DNA of 64,000 bases from Xanthomonas sp. DAR 35659 (GTDB lineage: Bacteria; Pseudomonadota; Gammaproteobacteria; Xanthomonadales; Xanthomonadaceae). The notes beneath the pieces were generated by a model that saw nothing but the letters and a program-made list of their open reading frames with translations, ran no database searches and had not been told where the DNA came from. The stretch's first letter is position 1. Each line of letters begins with the position of its first letter. The stretch spans positions 1,602,001 to 1,666,000 of the forward strand of contig NZ_CP162488.1 in NCBI RefSeq assembly GCF_041242975.1. The letters run 5' to 3'. Of this stretch, positions 25,749 through 33,400 are shown one piece after another. The position numbers and the translations under genes were made by a program.

Positions 25749-25925
25749 AGGAACCCGCGCCGAACGGCGACGGGATGTCGGGAGGTTAGAAACCGCAGAG
25801 AGCCGGCGGGCTTATTTCCCCGAAGGGTGTTGTATTCACCGCCCTCCCGACGCAGACAGCGCGTCGGAGTGTGCCTGCGAACAGGCACAAAAAACCCACC
25901 GGTTTGACGGAGGTGGGTGCCGCTC
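25749..25925 (-). ncRNA. Structured leader RNA of symE with competing hairpins
   Basis: On the minus (sense) strand this leader contains, in order: a terminator-like hairpin; GTGCCTG-TTCG-CAGGCAC, a UUCG-capped hairpin (25871-25888); and the segment GCGTCGGGAGG. That last segment can pair either upstream with CTCCGACGC (overlapping 25859-25870) or downstream with CCTCCCGAC (25777-25785, a perfect 9-bp match to 25843-25851). The two pairings exclude each other. Inside the large loop is a small CCC-TTCG-GGG hairpin. The layout resembles phage C4/CI-type antisense RNAs with a repeated anti-structure, but identity with that family is only a suggestion. Confidence 0.5.
25886..25919 (-). terminator. 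Intrinsic terminator ahead of the symE leader
   Basis: On the minus strand ACCCACC-loop-GGTGGGT is followed by TTTTTTGTG. It lies after the HEPN gene and before symE, so it could end read-through from the Fic/DUF262/HEPN transcript, or act as an attenuator inside a longer symE leader. Confidence 0.7.
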
Positions 25926-26002
25926 TCTGAGGAGTTTCTACGCTCCTTGGAGGGAATGGTGATACTAGTTTTTTGGGCTGTCAACTGGTTTTTTCGGTAA
26001 AG

Positions 26003-26626
26003 CTAAGATGAGATTTCAAGTGAATCTGATCCCGTTGCTTGGCAGGCGTTTACAATGAAATCAATGTAACTCCGGGCGGAGGAAAGGTACTGCCGGATAT
26101 CGCCGAGCGATAGGTCGGACGCGTCGTCGTTATGGTGAACGATATTGTTGCGCCTAGTAACGATCGTTTGGATCAGCTCCTTCCACATCTCCCAAGTGGC
26201 TTTGTCGCTTGCCAAGTCAACCCCTACGTAAGCTAGAGCTTCCTTCGTGCGGTAGACGTTTCCGGACACGAGATCATCAACCTCCTTTCGTGTCATGCCG
26301 ATCTCAAGCCGCACACCCTGCGCTGATCCGTCGCCCTTCTTCTTCGTGTTGTACCTCCACTCGATGAGAGCGGTGGGAATGGATGCTGCCAGAGCTCGTT
26401 CGTCAATATCTTTGGCAATAGCAAAGACGATCTCTTTTATGCACATCTCAAGGTGAGCACACAACGAGATCAAGAATGACTTAGTAAAGAAATTTATGTT
26501 GTCGGTGAGAATGGGGGAGTTGCCGTCGCCTCCTACGACTTCCTGCTCAGTGGCACACACCATTGCTTCAAGTTCGGAGAGTCCGAAAATGTATGTCTGC
26601 GCTACAGCCACGACTCGTCCGCTCAT
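26003..26626 (-). CDS. HEPN-domain protein (RiboL-PSP-HEPN type), putative RNase
   Basis: 207 residues from the ATG at 26626, which overlaps the DUF262 stop (ATGA), so the two are translationally coupled. The longer frame (26659) would overlap the upstream gene by 37 bases and is less likely. The protein is all-helical and carries the HEPN RNase motif Rx4H at Arg159-His164 (TRRNNIVHH) near the C-terminus. HEPN proteins of this group are found in antiviral, abortive-infection and toxin-antitoxin systems, where they cleave RNA. The coupled DUF262 protein is its probable partner or controller. Low G+C, foreign character. Confidence 0.7.
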   Translation of the reverse strand: MSGRVVAVAQTYIFGLSELEAMVCATEQEVVGGDGNSPILTDNINFFTKSFLISLCAHLEMCIKEIVFAIAKDIDERALAASIPTALIEWRYNTKKKGDGSAQGVRLEIGMTRKEVDDLVSGNVYRTKEALAYVGVDLASDKATWEMWKELIQTIVTRRNNIVHHNDDASDLSLGDIRQYLSSARSYIDFIVNACQATGSDSLEISS

Positions 26627-27654
26627 GATGAAAGAATTGGTTTTATTAGCTTTTCCCACAGTTCACGGCGCTTCAAAATCGATGATTTGTTCTGAATGCC
26701 GCCCGACAAAGTCCTTTGAAAATCGGCCTTCTTGCAAAGCTTTTCGAACGCCTTTCTGATCTTTTCTTCCTTGCCGTTGATGTCCGTTTTCTTAACTGGT
26801 GCCATGCTGCTCATTAGCAAGTCATAGTGAACGATGCTTTGCCTTGGCTTGTTTTTTGTGGTGTCTGCGAACACGCTTTCGCCAAAGATCTGCTCGCAGG
26901 CCGCAAGGGTGGAATTAAAGAGGCTGCGGAGTTTTGCTATTTTTGTATGAGAGATATTTGCATTTTCGCGCATATAGACATCCAGAAATTTCGAGAGCCT
27001 CCCTTCGTAGCTTTCAAGATCGTCTTGCAAGGCAAAAAACCGAAGTACGAGTTCTTCTCCTTCTCGAGAGTCCTTCTGTGTATTTCCAAAATTTGCGATT
27101 GCTTGTTTCTTTGCTAGTTCGATTAATAGTTCGTTAAGAGGTCCAGGGTAAATTGCGTGTCGAATCTCTTGGTCGGAAAGTCGGACTGCACCTTGGTTCA
27201 GTCGAGAAAATATTTCTTGAACTAGATTTGGCGGATTTTCTTTTCTGAGTACGATGCAACGAATGGTTGTGGCTTCTAGTTCAGATCGATACGCTGCTAA
27301 TTCAGAGAACCTCTTTCCTTCCAGCTCCTTGAATGCACTCATTCCCTCAAGAGCAAATTCGTCCTTGAAGAACTTTTGTATCGTAGTAAGGCGCTGCACG
27401 CCATCAATCACAAAGTGGGTGCCGTCCTCTTTTTCAGCGAAGTAGCAGGCCGGCAACGGGATCCTCATTAGGCATGACTCGATAAACCGCGACGCGCGTT
27501 CCCAGCCCTCTTTGTCCCATTTGTACTTGCGCTGAAACTCGGGATCGAGTTTTAGCTTCGGTGGTTTCGTTTGAATGCGAGAAAAAAGTGTTTCAAACGG
27601 ATAGTCAATAGGGAATAGGTTGAGGGTCTTTTCTGATGTGTCTTGCTTTGTCAC
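26623..27654 (-). CDS. DUF262 (ParB/Srx-fold) protein, defence-associated
   Basis: 343 residues. The N-terminal DUF262 domain has the family motifs LDPEFQRKYKWDK (residues 36-48) and the nucleotide-binding/hydrolase motif VIDGVQRL (Asp84, Gly85, Gln87, Arg88), then FSRLNQGAVRLSDQEIR. GmrSD/BrxU-type restriction proteins combine this domain with a DUF1524 HNH nuclease; here no HNH is visible and the C-terminal part is helical. The nuclease partner may instead be the HEPN protein encoded by the coupled next gene. The Fic gene lies 99 bases upstream, so all three probably form one transcript. Cytoplasmic; low G+C. Confidence 0.8.
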   Translation of the reverse strand: MTKQDTSEKTLNLFPIDYPFETLFSRIQTKPPKLKLDPEFQRKYKWDKEGWERASRFIESCLMRIPLPACYFAEKEDGTHFVIDGVQRLTTIQKFFKDEFALEGMSAFKELEGKRFSELAAYRSELEATTIRCIVLRKENPPNLVQEIFSRLNQGAVRLSDQEIRHAIYPGPLNELLIELAKKQAIANFGNTQKDSREGEELVLRFFALQDDLESYEGRLSKFLDVYMRENANISHTKIAKLRSLFNSTLAACEQIFGESVFADTTKNKPRQSIVHYDLLMSSMAPVKKTDINGKEEKIRKAFEKLCKKADFQRTLSGGIQNKSSILKRRELWEKLIKPILSS

Positions 27655-27753
27655 TTACATCTTCTCCAAAATAATTTTTAATATGGATGAGGGCAGGGTG
27701 GCGCTTAAATTTGTTCGTGCCAATTGGCGTTGGCTTGAATTTATTGTGGGTGC

Positions 27754-28638
27754 TCACCTAAAGGCCAGCCGCTGTAGTGGGCCCTCGTATTGCGCGATGA
27801 GTGAGTTTAGCGGATCAGCCCCACGGTAGAACGTGGCTGAATCGACGCCGTACTCTGGCGTCAACTTGGCAGCTTTTCGGACCGTTGCGATAGCGCCCCT
27901 TCCCACTTGGCTCTTCCAGCTTGGGAAGCCAATCTGTGCAACCTTGACTAACTTTTGTATTTTTTTTCCGAGGATGCCGAATTCTCTGGATGTATCAATT
28001 CGGCAAATATCAATGTAGTTATTCTTCGGGTCGCCGAAACAGTAGCCAAAATCATTAAGGCGCCTTCCAAGTTCATTGTAGGTGATGTTATAGAATCGAC
28101 CGTCTCTTTCGCGAGAATTGCGTTTCAAGTAATCGGCAATGAATAGCACGTCAGCATCGTCTTCGCGCTTCATTAGGCTCTTCATCCTTCGATATTTAGC
28201 CAAGCTCCTTTCAGCGATATCGACCATAAAGTCTTCTAGCTCTTTTTGTCCATTCGTGGGCTGTCGATTCATCTTGTGGAGAGCGAATAGATATGCAAGC
28301 AAGCCTGTGCGCTTATTGGCATCATGAAACGGATGATCCGTGACAAGCCCAAATATCAGTGTTGCGGCTTTTTCATAGGGCGTCTTCCACTTGTTTATAC
28401 CTCCATACGCGACGAATTGCCGGTACACAGCTGAGTGCAGAAGATCGAGGTCTCGGGGTCCGATGCCCCCCATGCCTGCTTCACGCCCGTAGAAAAAATC
28501 AGCGATGAGATAGTGCGCGCGTAGTACGTCAAGCAGGCCCACTGTGTCTGCGGTGTCGTACTGATCATCTGGATCAACGTGTGCTGCCCAGCGCTTATAT
28601 TCGGCATCGATGGCCGTATTTAAGAACTCAACCTCCAT
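27754..28638 (-). CDS. Fic/Doc family protein with C-terminal extension
   Basis: 294 residues. The Fic core includes the complete active-site motif HPFHDANKRTG (residues 102-112), with the catalytic His102 and the phosphate-binding NKR. Fic enzymes transfer AMP or another phosphate-containing group from a nucleotide to target proteins; Doc is a kinase variant with the same motif. The C-terminal 120 residues (after KYRRMKSLMKREDDAD) are not a known domain to me. No clear inhibitory (S/T)xxxE(G/N) motif and no adjacent small antitoxin gene are seen, so how activity is restrained is open. First gene of the Fic/DUF262/HEPN cassette. Confidence 0.85.
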   Translation of the reverse strand: MEVEFLNTAIDAEYKRWAAHVDPDDQYDTADTVGLLDVLRAHYLIADFFYGREAGMGGIGPRDLDLLHSAVYRQFVAYGGINKWKTPYEKAATLIFGLVTDHPFHDANKRTGLLAYLFALHKMNRQPTNGQKELEDFMVDIAERSLAKYRRMKSLMKREDDADVLFIADYLKRNSRERDGRFYNITYNELGRRLNDFGYCFGDPKNNYIDICRIDTSREFGILGKKIQKLVKVAQIGFPSWKSQVGRGAIATVRKAAKLTPEYGVDSATFYRGADPLNSLIAQYEGPLQRLAFR

Positions 28639-28952
28639 GCACTCTCCCCGTGAGCGCTAACTTCTATTCGATGTAAAACTGGTGTGCAAAATAGGTGCAT
28701 ATCCCAGCGGTTCCGTCGCCTTTCGGTAAGGCATGCTTCCTGCTTCCATCTGTCTCCAACCCCGCTGTGGCTGATCCTTGTGTCTAACACATGCTCGTTC
28801 TCCAGTGCATCCTGCACAGATGCCGACGGTATCACCGGTAGAACACGGCGACAAGTTAAGGCCGTTCGACGGAGCCAGTGGCCTTAATTGGTAGACAAGT
28901 TTGATCCCGCGCCATCCAGATGTGCCGGATGGCGGTTTTTTTGGTGAATGCC
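28639..28952. other. Spacer between the accessory cassette and nixL
   Basis: About 310 bases; no gene. It holds the second copy of TAATTGGTAGACAA (28885-28898) and a rightward terminator (28910-28942). This is the probable right border of the accessory region. Confidence 0.5.
28910..28942 (+). terminator. Intrinsic terminator, plus-strand direction
   Basis: CGCCATCC-loop-GGATGGCG followed by GTTTTTTT. It would stop plus-strand transcription, yet no plus-strand gene precedes it. It may belong to a gene lost by rearrangement or shield the nix 3' end from antisense transcription. Confidence 0.7.
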
Positions 28953-30800
28953 TTAGTTACCCGGCGTACTCCAAACCTGGCCCTTAACCCCACGCACGCT
29001 CGCATCCGCCGCGCTATCCAGATCAAACACAATCACACTGTTCTCCCCCTTCCGCTGCCAAGGCGCCGGAAAATACAACGCCCGCTGCGGCCCAATCTTC
29101 CAGTGCCGCCCCAGGTTATGGCCATTGGCCCAGGCGAAGCCTTTGCCGAAGGCACGCATGTCCAGGAACGTATCGGCAGGCGTGCCGATCTTCAGCGTGC
29201 CGCGATGGAAGGCGGGGCCGTCGACCTTGGCGGTGGTCCAGCCGGTGAGCTTGCTCGGGTCGTCCATCGGCAGGGGGAAGGTCTGCCAGCCGGTCAGCGG
29301 CTTGCCGTCGAGCAGCACGGGGTCGACCAGGCCGGCGCGGCCGTCGGCCAGGTGGGCGCCGTAGTTGATGCGTCCGCTGTTCTCCACCAGCACGTCGAGG
29401 GTGTGGGGGCCGGCGGGGATGTCGACGTCCACGGCCACCTGCTGCAGGCGGCGTTCGGCGCTGCCGGCCAGCTTCCGATCGACGTAGACGCGGGCGTAGT
29501 CGCGGATCTCGCCCAGGTACAGGCTGCCCTTGCGCGGGCCGGTGACGGTGGTGCGGTAGAGGATGTAGCCGTAGGCCTGGCCGTAGCGCTCCATCGGTTG
29601 CGGGGTTTCGGTGGTGGCGGCCGGGGCGGGCAGGTTGTCCCACAGCGAGGCGGATTCGCGCAGCGGCGTGCCCGGCAACTCGGCGAAGCGGATCGGCTTG
29701 GGCAGCGCCGGCGGCGCGATGCCGGTGACGCGCTGGATGGCGTCGCGGAACAGGGTGAACTTGGGGGTGGGGCGGCCGGCTTCGTCGAGCACGGCGTCGT
29801 AGTCGTAGCTGGTGGTCTGCGGGGCGTAGTGGTCGCTGGGGTTCTTCTGGAAGTTGGCGCCGTTCATGAAGCCGAAGCTGGTGCCGCCGACGAACATGTA
29901 GAGGTTGGCGGAATGGCCCTGGCGCAGGATCCATTCGAATTCGCTGGCCTGTTTGGCCGCGTCGGTGGCGGCATGCTTCTCGCCCCACTGGTCGAACCAG
30001 CCGGCCCAGTATTCGCCCACCATCTGCGGTTGGCCGGGACGGAACTTGGCCAGGGTCTGGAACGCTTTTTCGGCGTCGCCGGGGCCGAAGTTCACCACGG
30101 CCAGGGTGTCGGGCAGGGTGCCGTTGGCCAGCACGTCGGCGCCGTCGGCGGTGAACAGCAGGGCCTTGTCGAAGCCGGCCTTGACGAACATGGCGCGGTT
30201 GGCCTGCATGTAGACGTGGTCGTCGTCGTAGGAGCCGTATTCGTTCTCGACCTGCACGGCGATGATGGGGCCGCCGTTGCGGTTGAGCTTGGGCTTGACC
30301 TGCGCGGCGACGGCGTCCAGATACGCCTGGCTGGCGGCGAGGAAGCGCGGGTCCTGGCTGCGCACGCGCATGCCCGGTTCGGCGAACAGCCAGGCGGGGT
30401 AGCCGCCGGCTTCCCATTCGGCGCAGACGTAGGGGCCGGGGCGCAGGATGACGTTGAGGCCTTGCGCAGCGGCTTCGTCGATGAAGGCGGCCACGTCGTT
30501 GTTGCCGCTGAAGTCGAACTGGCCCTGGTGCGGTTCGACCAGGTTCCAGAACACGTAGGTCTCCACGGTGTTCAGGCCCATGGCGCGCGCCTTTTGCAGG
30601 CGGTCTTTCCAGTAGGCGCGCGGGATGCGCTGGAAGTGGATGGCGCCGGAAATGATCTGGTAGGGCTTGCCGTCGCGGGTGAAGTGTTCGCCCTGGGTGG
30701 CGAAGGCGGGCCAGGCGGTGCGTTCGGCGGCATGCATGTTGGCGGCAGGCAGGGCGAACGCCAGGGCGAGGACAAGAGCGGCAAGGGTCGTGCGCGGCAT
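28953..30800 (-). CDS. nixL: Beta-galactosidase GH35 (NixL)
   Basis: 615 residues from ATG 30800, which gives a clean signal peptide (PRTTLAALVLALAFALPAANMHA). The GH35 barrel shows QIISGAIHFQRIPRAYWKDRLQKA, NTVETYVFWN, the acid/base in VENEYG (Glu187) and the nucleophile in MVGEYWAGW (Glu263), followed by C-terminal beta-sandwich domains. It should remove terminal beta-linked galactose, as found on Lewis-a type plant N-glycans. It is the last gene of the eight-gene nix cluster, and its GH family and position match nixL. Upstream (30801-30940) is a repeat of the ATTCCCCAATCCCC type. Confidence 0.9.
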   Translation of the reverse strand: MPRTTLAALVLALAFALPAANMHAAERTAWPAFATQGEHFTRDGKPYQIISGAIHFQRIPRAYWKDRLQKARAMGLNTVETYVFWNLVEPHQGQFDFSGNNDVAAFIDEAAAQGLNVILRPGPYVCAEWEAGGYPAWLFAEPGMRVRSQDPRFLAASQAYLDAVAAQVKPKLNRNGGPIIAVQVENEYGSYDDDHVYMQANRAMFVKAGFDKALLFTADGADVLANGTLPDTLAVVNFGPGDAEKAFQTLAKFRPGQPQMVGEYWAGWFDQWGEKHAATDAAKQASEFEWILRQGHSANLYMFVGGTSFGFMNGANFQKNPSDHYAPQTTSYDYDAVLDEAGRPTPKFTLFRDAIQRVTGIAPPALPKPIRFAELPGTPLRESASLWDNLPAPAATTETPQPMERYGQAYGYILYRTTVTGPRKGSLYLGEIRDYARVYVDRKLAGSAERRLQQVAVDVDIPAGPHTLDVLVENSGRINYGAHLADGRAGLVDPVLLDGKPLTGWQTFPLPMDDPSKLTGWTTAKVDGPAFHRGTLKIGTPADTFLDMRAFGKGFAWANGHNLGRHWKIGPQRALYFPAPWQRKGENSVIVFDLDSAADASVRGVKGQVWSTPGN

Positions 30801-30940
30801 GGGGGATCTCGGAAGAGGCGATGCGGGTGCAACGGAACAGACAACATGGAGCGTGCGCCGCAATGCAGCCGGTCGCACGCGCAGGGGCAGCGTGGGCGGG
30901 GGATCACCAATCCCGATTCCCCAATCCCCATTCCCGGCCG

Positions 30941-33283
30941 TCAAACGAACGACGGCGGCAGGTCTTCCTTGGCCGCGCCGAAGGCGGGATTCGGCTTCGG
31001 GCCCATCTCCAGTTCCAGGGTGCCGCCGGTGGCGAGGTCGGCGTGGCGCAGCCAGCTGCGCGTATACGGCTTGCCGTTCCAGCGGGCGCGCTGGATGTAG
31101 ACGTTGGCGGCGCTGTTGCCGTGGGCGACGATGCTGAGGGTGCGGCCGTGGCCGACATCGAGGTCGGCGCGCTTGAACAGCGGGCTGCCGAGGACATAAG
31201 TGGCGCTGACCGGGTCCACCGCGTAGAAGCCCAATGCGCTGAGAACGAACCAGGCGCTCATCTGCCCGCAGTCCTCGTTGCCTGAGAGGCCGTTGCGCGC
31301 GTCGTGGTACTGCTCGCGCAGCAACCGCCGCACCATCGCCTGGGTCTTGTACGGCTGCCCGGCGTAGGCGTACAGGTAGGCCACGTGGTGGCTGGGCTCG
31401 TTGCCGTGCGCGTACTGGCCGACCATGCCGTCGATGTCCGGCGGGGCGTCGGCCGGCAGTTCGGAGCTGGTGGAGAACAGTTCGTCGAGCTTGGCGACGA
31501 AGCCGTCGCGGCCGCCGAACAGGTCCATGTAGCCGTACAGGTCGTGCTGGTTGAGGAAGGTGGCCTGCCAAGCGTTGGATTCGGTGAAGTCGCGCCATTT
31601 GCTCATGTGGCCCATCGCGCGCGGATCGAACGGCGCGGCCCAGTCGCCGTTGCTAAGCCGCGGTTGCACGAAGCCGCTGTCGCGATTGAACACGTTGCGG
31701 TAGTTGCGCGAGCGTTCGCGCAAGGCGCTCGCTTCCTTGGCGGCACCGGCGGCCTGCGCCAGGTGCGCCACGGCCCAGTCGTCGTAGGCGTATTCGAGGG
31801 TGCGGCTGACCGCTTCGTCCACGCTGTCGCTGGGGATGTAGCCGCGCTTGCGGTATTCGCCCAGGCCGTGGGTGGTGTCGTCCATCGCGCGCTTGCGGTA
31901 GGCGGGCCAGGCGGCGGCGTAGTCGATGCCGGTGAAGCCCTTGGCGTGCGCTTCGGCCAGGACCACGGCGGAGTGGTAGCCGATCATGCAGCCGGTCTCC
32001 ACGCCTTGCAGCGGCCAGATGCCGACGCCGTCCGGGCATTCGTTGGCGCCGCGCACCAGGCATTGCACCAGGTCGGGCACGCGTTCGGGTTGCACCAGGG
32101 TCAGCAAGGGATGCAGGGCGCGGTAGGTGTCCCACAGCGAGTAGGTGCTGTAGTTGTGGTAGCCGGGCGGCGCCTGGTGCACCTGCAGGTCCATGCCGCG
32201 GTAGCGGCCGTCGGTGTCGCTGAACAAGGTCGGGGCGAGCAGGCTGTGGTACAGGCCGGTGTAGAAGATGCGGCGCTGCGCGTCGTCGTCGGTGTCGATG
32301 CGGATACGGCCGAGTTCCTTCTCCCACGCGGCGACGGCGGCGGCGTGCACGCGTGGGAAATCGAAGTCGGGCAGTTCCGCGTCGAGGTTGGCCAGGGCAT
32401 TCTCGGCGCTGACCGCGGAGAGGCCGACCTTGACCAGCAGCGGCGCGTCGGCGGCATCGGGGTAATGCAGCGCCACTTTCAGGTGGCTGCCATCGGCGTG
32501 GCGCGTGCCGGCCGCCAGCGGCTGGTCGTCGGAATAGAGCTGCGCGTTCGCGAACGGCCGCGACAGGCGCATGGCGAAGTAGAGGTAGCGGCCCTTCGCC
32601 CATTGGTACACGCGGCGCCCGCCGGTCAGCGTCCGCGCATCGACGATGCGCAGTTGCGCGTCGCTCACGCGCGTGGGGATTCCGGGTTTGTCCTGCATGC
32701 CGTGGCACAGGTCCAGCAGCAGGTGCGCGGGCTTGCCCTTGGGGAAGTGGTAGCGGTGCAGGCCGGCGCGCGCGGTGGCGGTCAGTTCGGCGTGCACGCC
32801 GCTGTCCTTCAGGCGCACGCGGTAGTAGCCGGGCGAGGCGGCTTCGTCGGCGTGGTCGTAGCGCGCGCGGTAGCCGGCGTCCGGATCGTCGAGCGGGCCT
32901 GGCTGCAGCTTCACCGCGCCGACCGCCGGCACCACCAGAAAATCGAGCATGTCGCCGATGCCGGTGCCGGACAGGTGGGTGTGCGAGAAGCCCATGATCG
33001 AGCCGTCGGACTCGTGGTAGCCGGAGCATGAATCCCATACGGCGTTGTAGGTGTCCGGGCTCAGCTGCACCATGCCGAACGGCAGGGTGGCGCCGGGAAA
33101 GGTGTGGCCGTGGCCGCCGGTGCCGATGAACACGTCGACGTGGCGGGTGAGCGCGGCCTGGGCGCGCGCGTCGGCCGGCAATGCGTAGCGGCCGGCGCGT
33201 GCCTGCGCCAGGCGCGCGATGCCGCTGCCGCCGAACAGGGCCAGGGCGATGGCGCCCTGCAGGAAACCGCGTCGTGTGGCCAT
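30941..33283 (-). CDS. nixK: Alpha-mannosidase GH92 (NixK)
   Basis: 780 residues with a twin-arginine signal (TRRGFLQGAIALALFGG). GH92 signatures are visible: VFIGTGGHGHTFPGATLPFGMVQ, SGYHESDGSIMGFSHTHLSGTG, YSLWDTYRALHPL, GNEPSHHVAYLY and LSGNEDCGQMSAWFVLSALGFY. GH92 enzymes are calcium-dependent inverting exo-alpha-mannosidases. In X. campestris NixK removes the alpha-1,3-mannose of a plant N-glycan, a step required before the xylosidase NixI can act. Same strand and order as the other nix genes. The twin-arginine signal implies folding before export to the periplasm. Confidence 0.93.
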   Translation of the reverse strand: MATRRGFLQGAIALALFGGSGIARLAQARAGRYALPADARAQAALTRHVDVFIGTGGHGHTFPGATLPFGMVQLSPDTYNAVWDSCSGYHESDGSIMGFSHTHLSGTGIGDMLDFLVVPAVGAVKLQPGPLDDPDAGYRARYDHADEAASPGYYRVRLKDSGVHAELTATARAGLHRYHFPKGKPAHLLLDLCHGMQDKPGIPTRVSDAQLRIVDARTLTGGRRVYQWAKGRYLYFAMRLSRPFANAQLYSDDQPLAAGTRHADGSHLKVALHYPDAADAPLLVKVGLSAVSAENALANLDAELPDFDFPRVHAAAVAAWEKELGRIRIDTDDDAQRRIFYTGLYHSLLAPTLFSDTDGRYRGMDLQVHQAPPGYHNYSTYSLWDTYRALHPLLTLVQPERVPDLVQCLVRGANECPDGVGIWPLQGVETGCMIGYHSAVVLAEAHAKGFTGIDYAAAWPAYRKRAMDDTTHGLGEYRKRGYIPSDSVDEAVSRTLEYAYDDWAVAHLAQAAGAAKEASALRERSRNYRNVFNRDSGFVQPRLSNGDWAAPFDPRAMGHMSKWRDFTESNAWQATFLNQHDLYGYMDLFGGRDGFVAKLDELFSTSSELPADAPPDIDGMVGQYAHGNEPSHHVAYLYAYAGQPYKTQAMVRRLLREQYHDARNGLSGNEDCGQMSAWFVLSALGFYAVDPVSATYVLGSPLFKRADLDVGHGRTLSIVAHGNSAANVYIQRARWNGKPYTRSWLRHADLATGGTLELEMGPKPNPAFGAAKEDLPPSFV

Positions 33284-33325
33284 GGTGCTGTCCTCGGGGT
33301 GTGCGGCGGGGAGGGAGGGTGTTTT

Positions 33326-33393
33326 TGTAGGAGCGGCTTCAGCCGCGACAGGCAGCGTCGGTAGAGCCTGTCGCGGCTGAAGCCGCTCCTACA
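33326..33393. repeat. REP pair (BIME) between nixJ and nixK
   Basis: Two REP copies in opposite orientation (33326-33350 and 33369-33393) can fold into one long hairpin in the intercistronic mRNA, which often stabilises or punctuates polycistronic transcripts. Confidence 0.9.
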
Positions 33394-33400
33394 GGGAGCG

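Noticed and set aside
28885..28920. GTTTGATCCCGCGCCATCCA, reminiscent of a tRNA 3' end (attachment site)
   Set aside because: No T-stem pairing, acceptor stem or CCA context could be built, so a tRNA remnant is not supported.
28953..31598. Open frame extending nixL upstream into nixK
   Set aside because: The first 265 codons are antisense-type shadow sequence rich in Arg. ATG 30800 gives a proper signal peptide.
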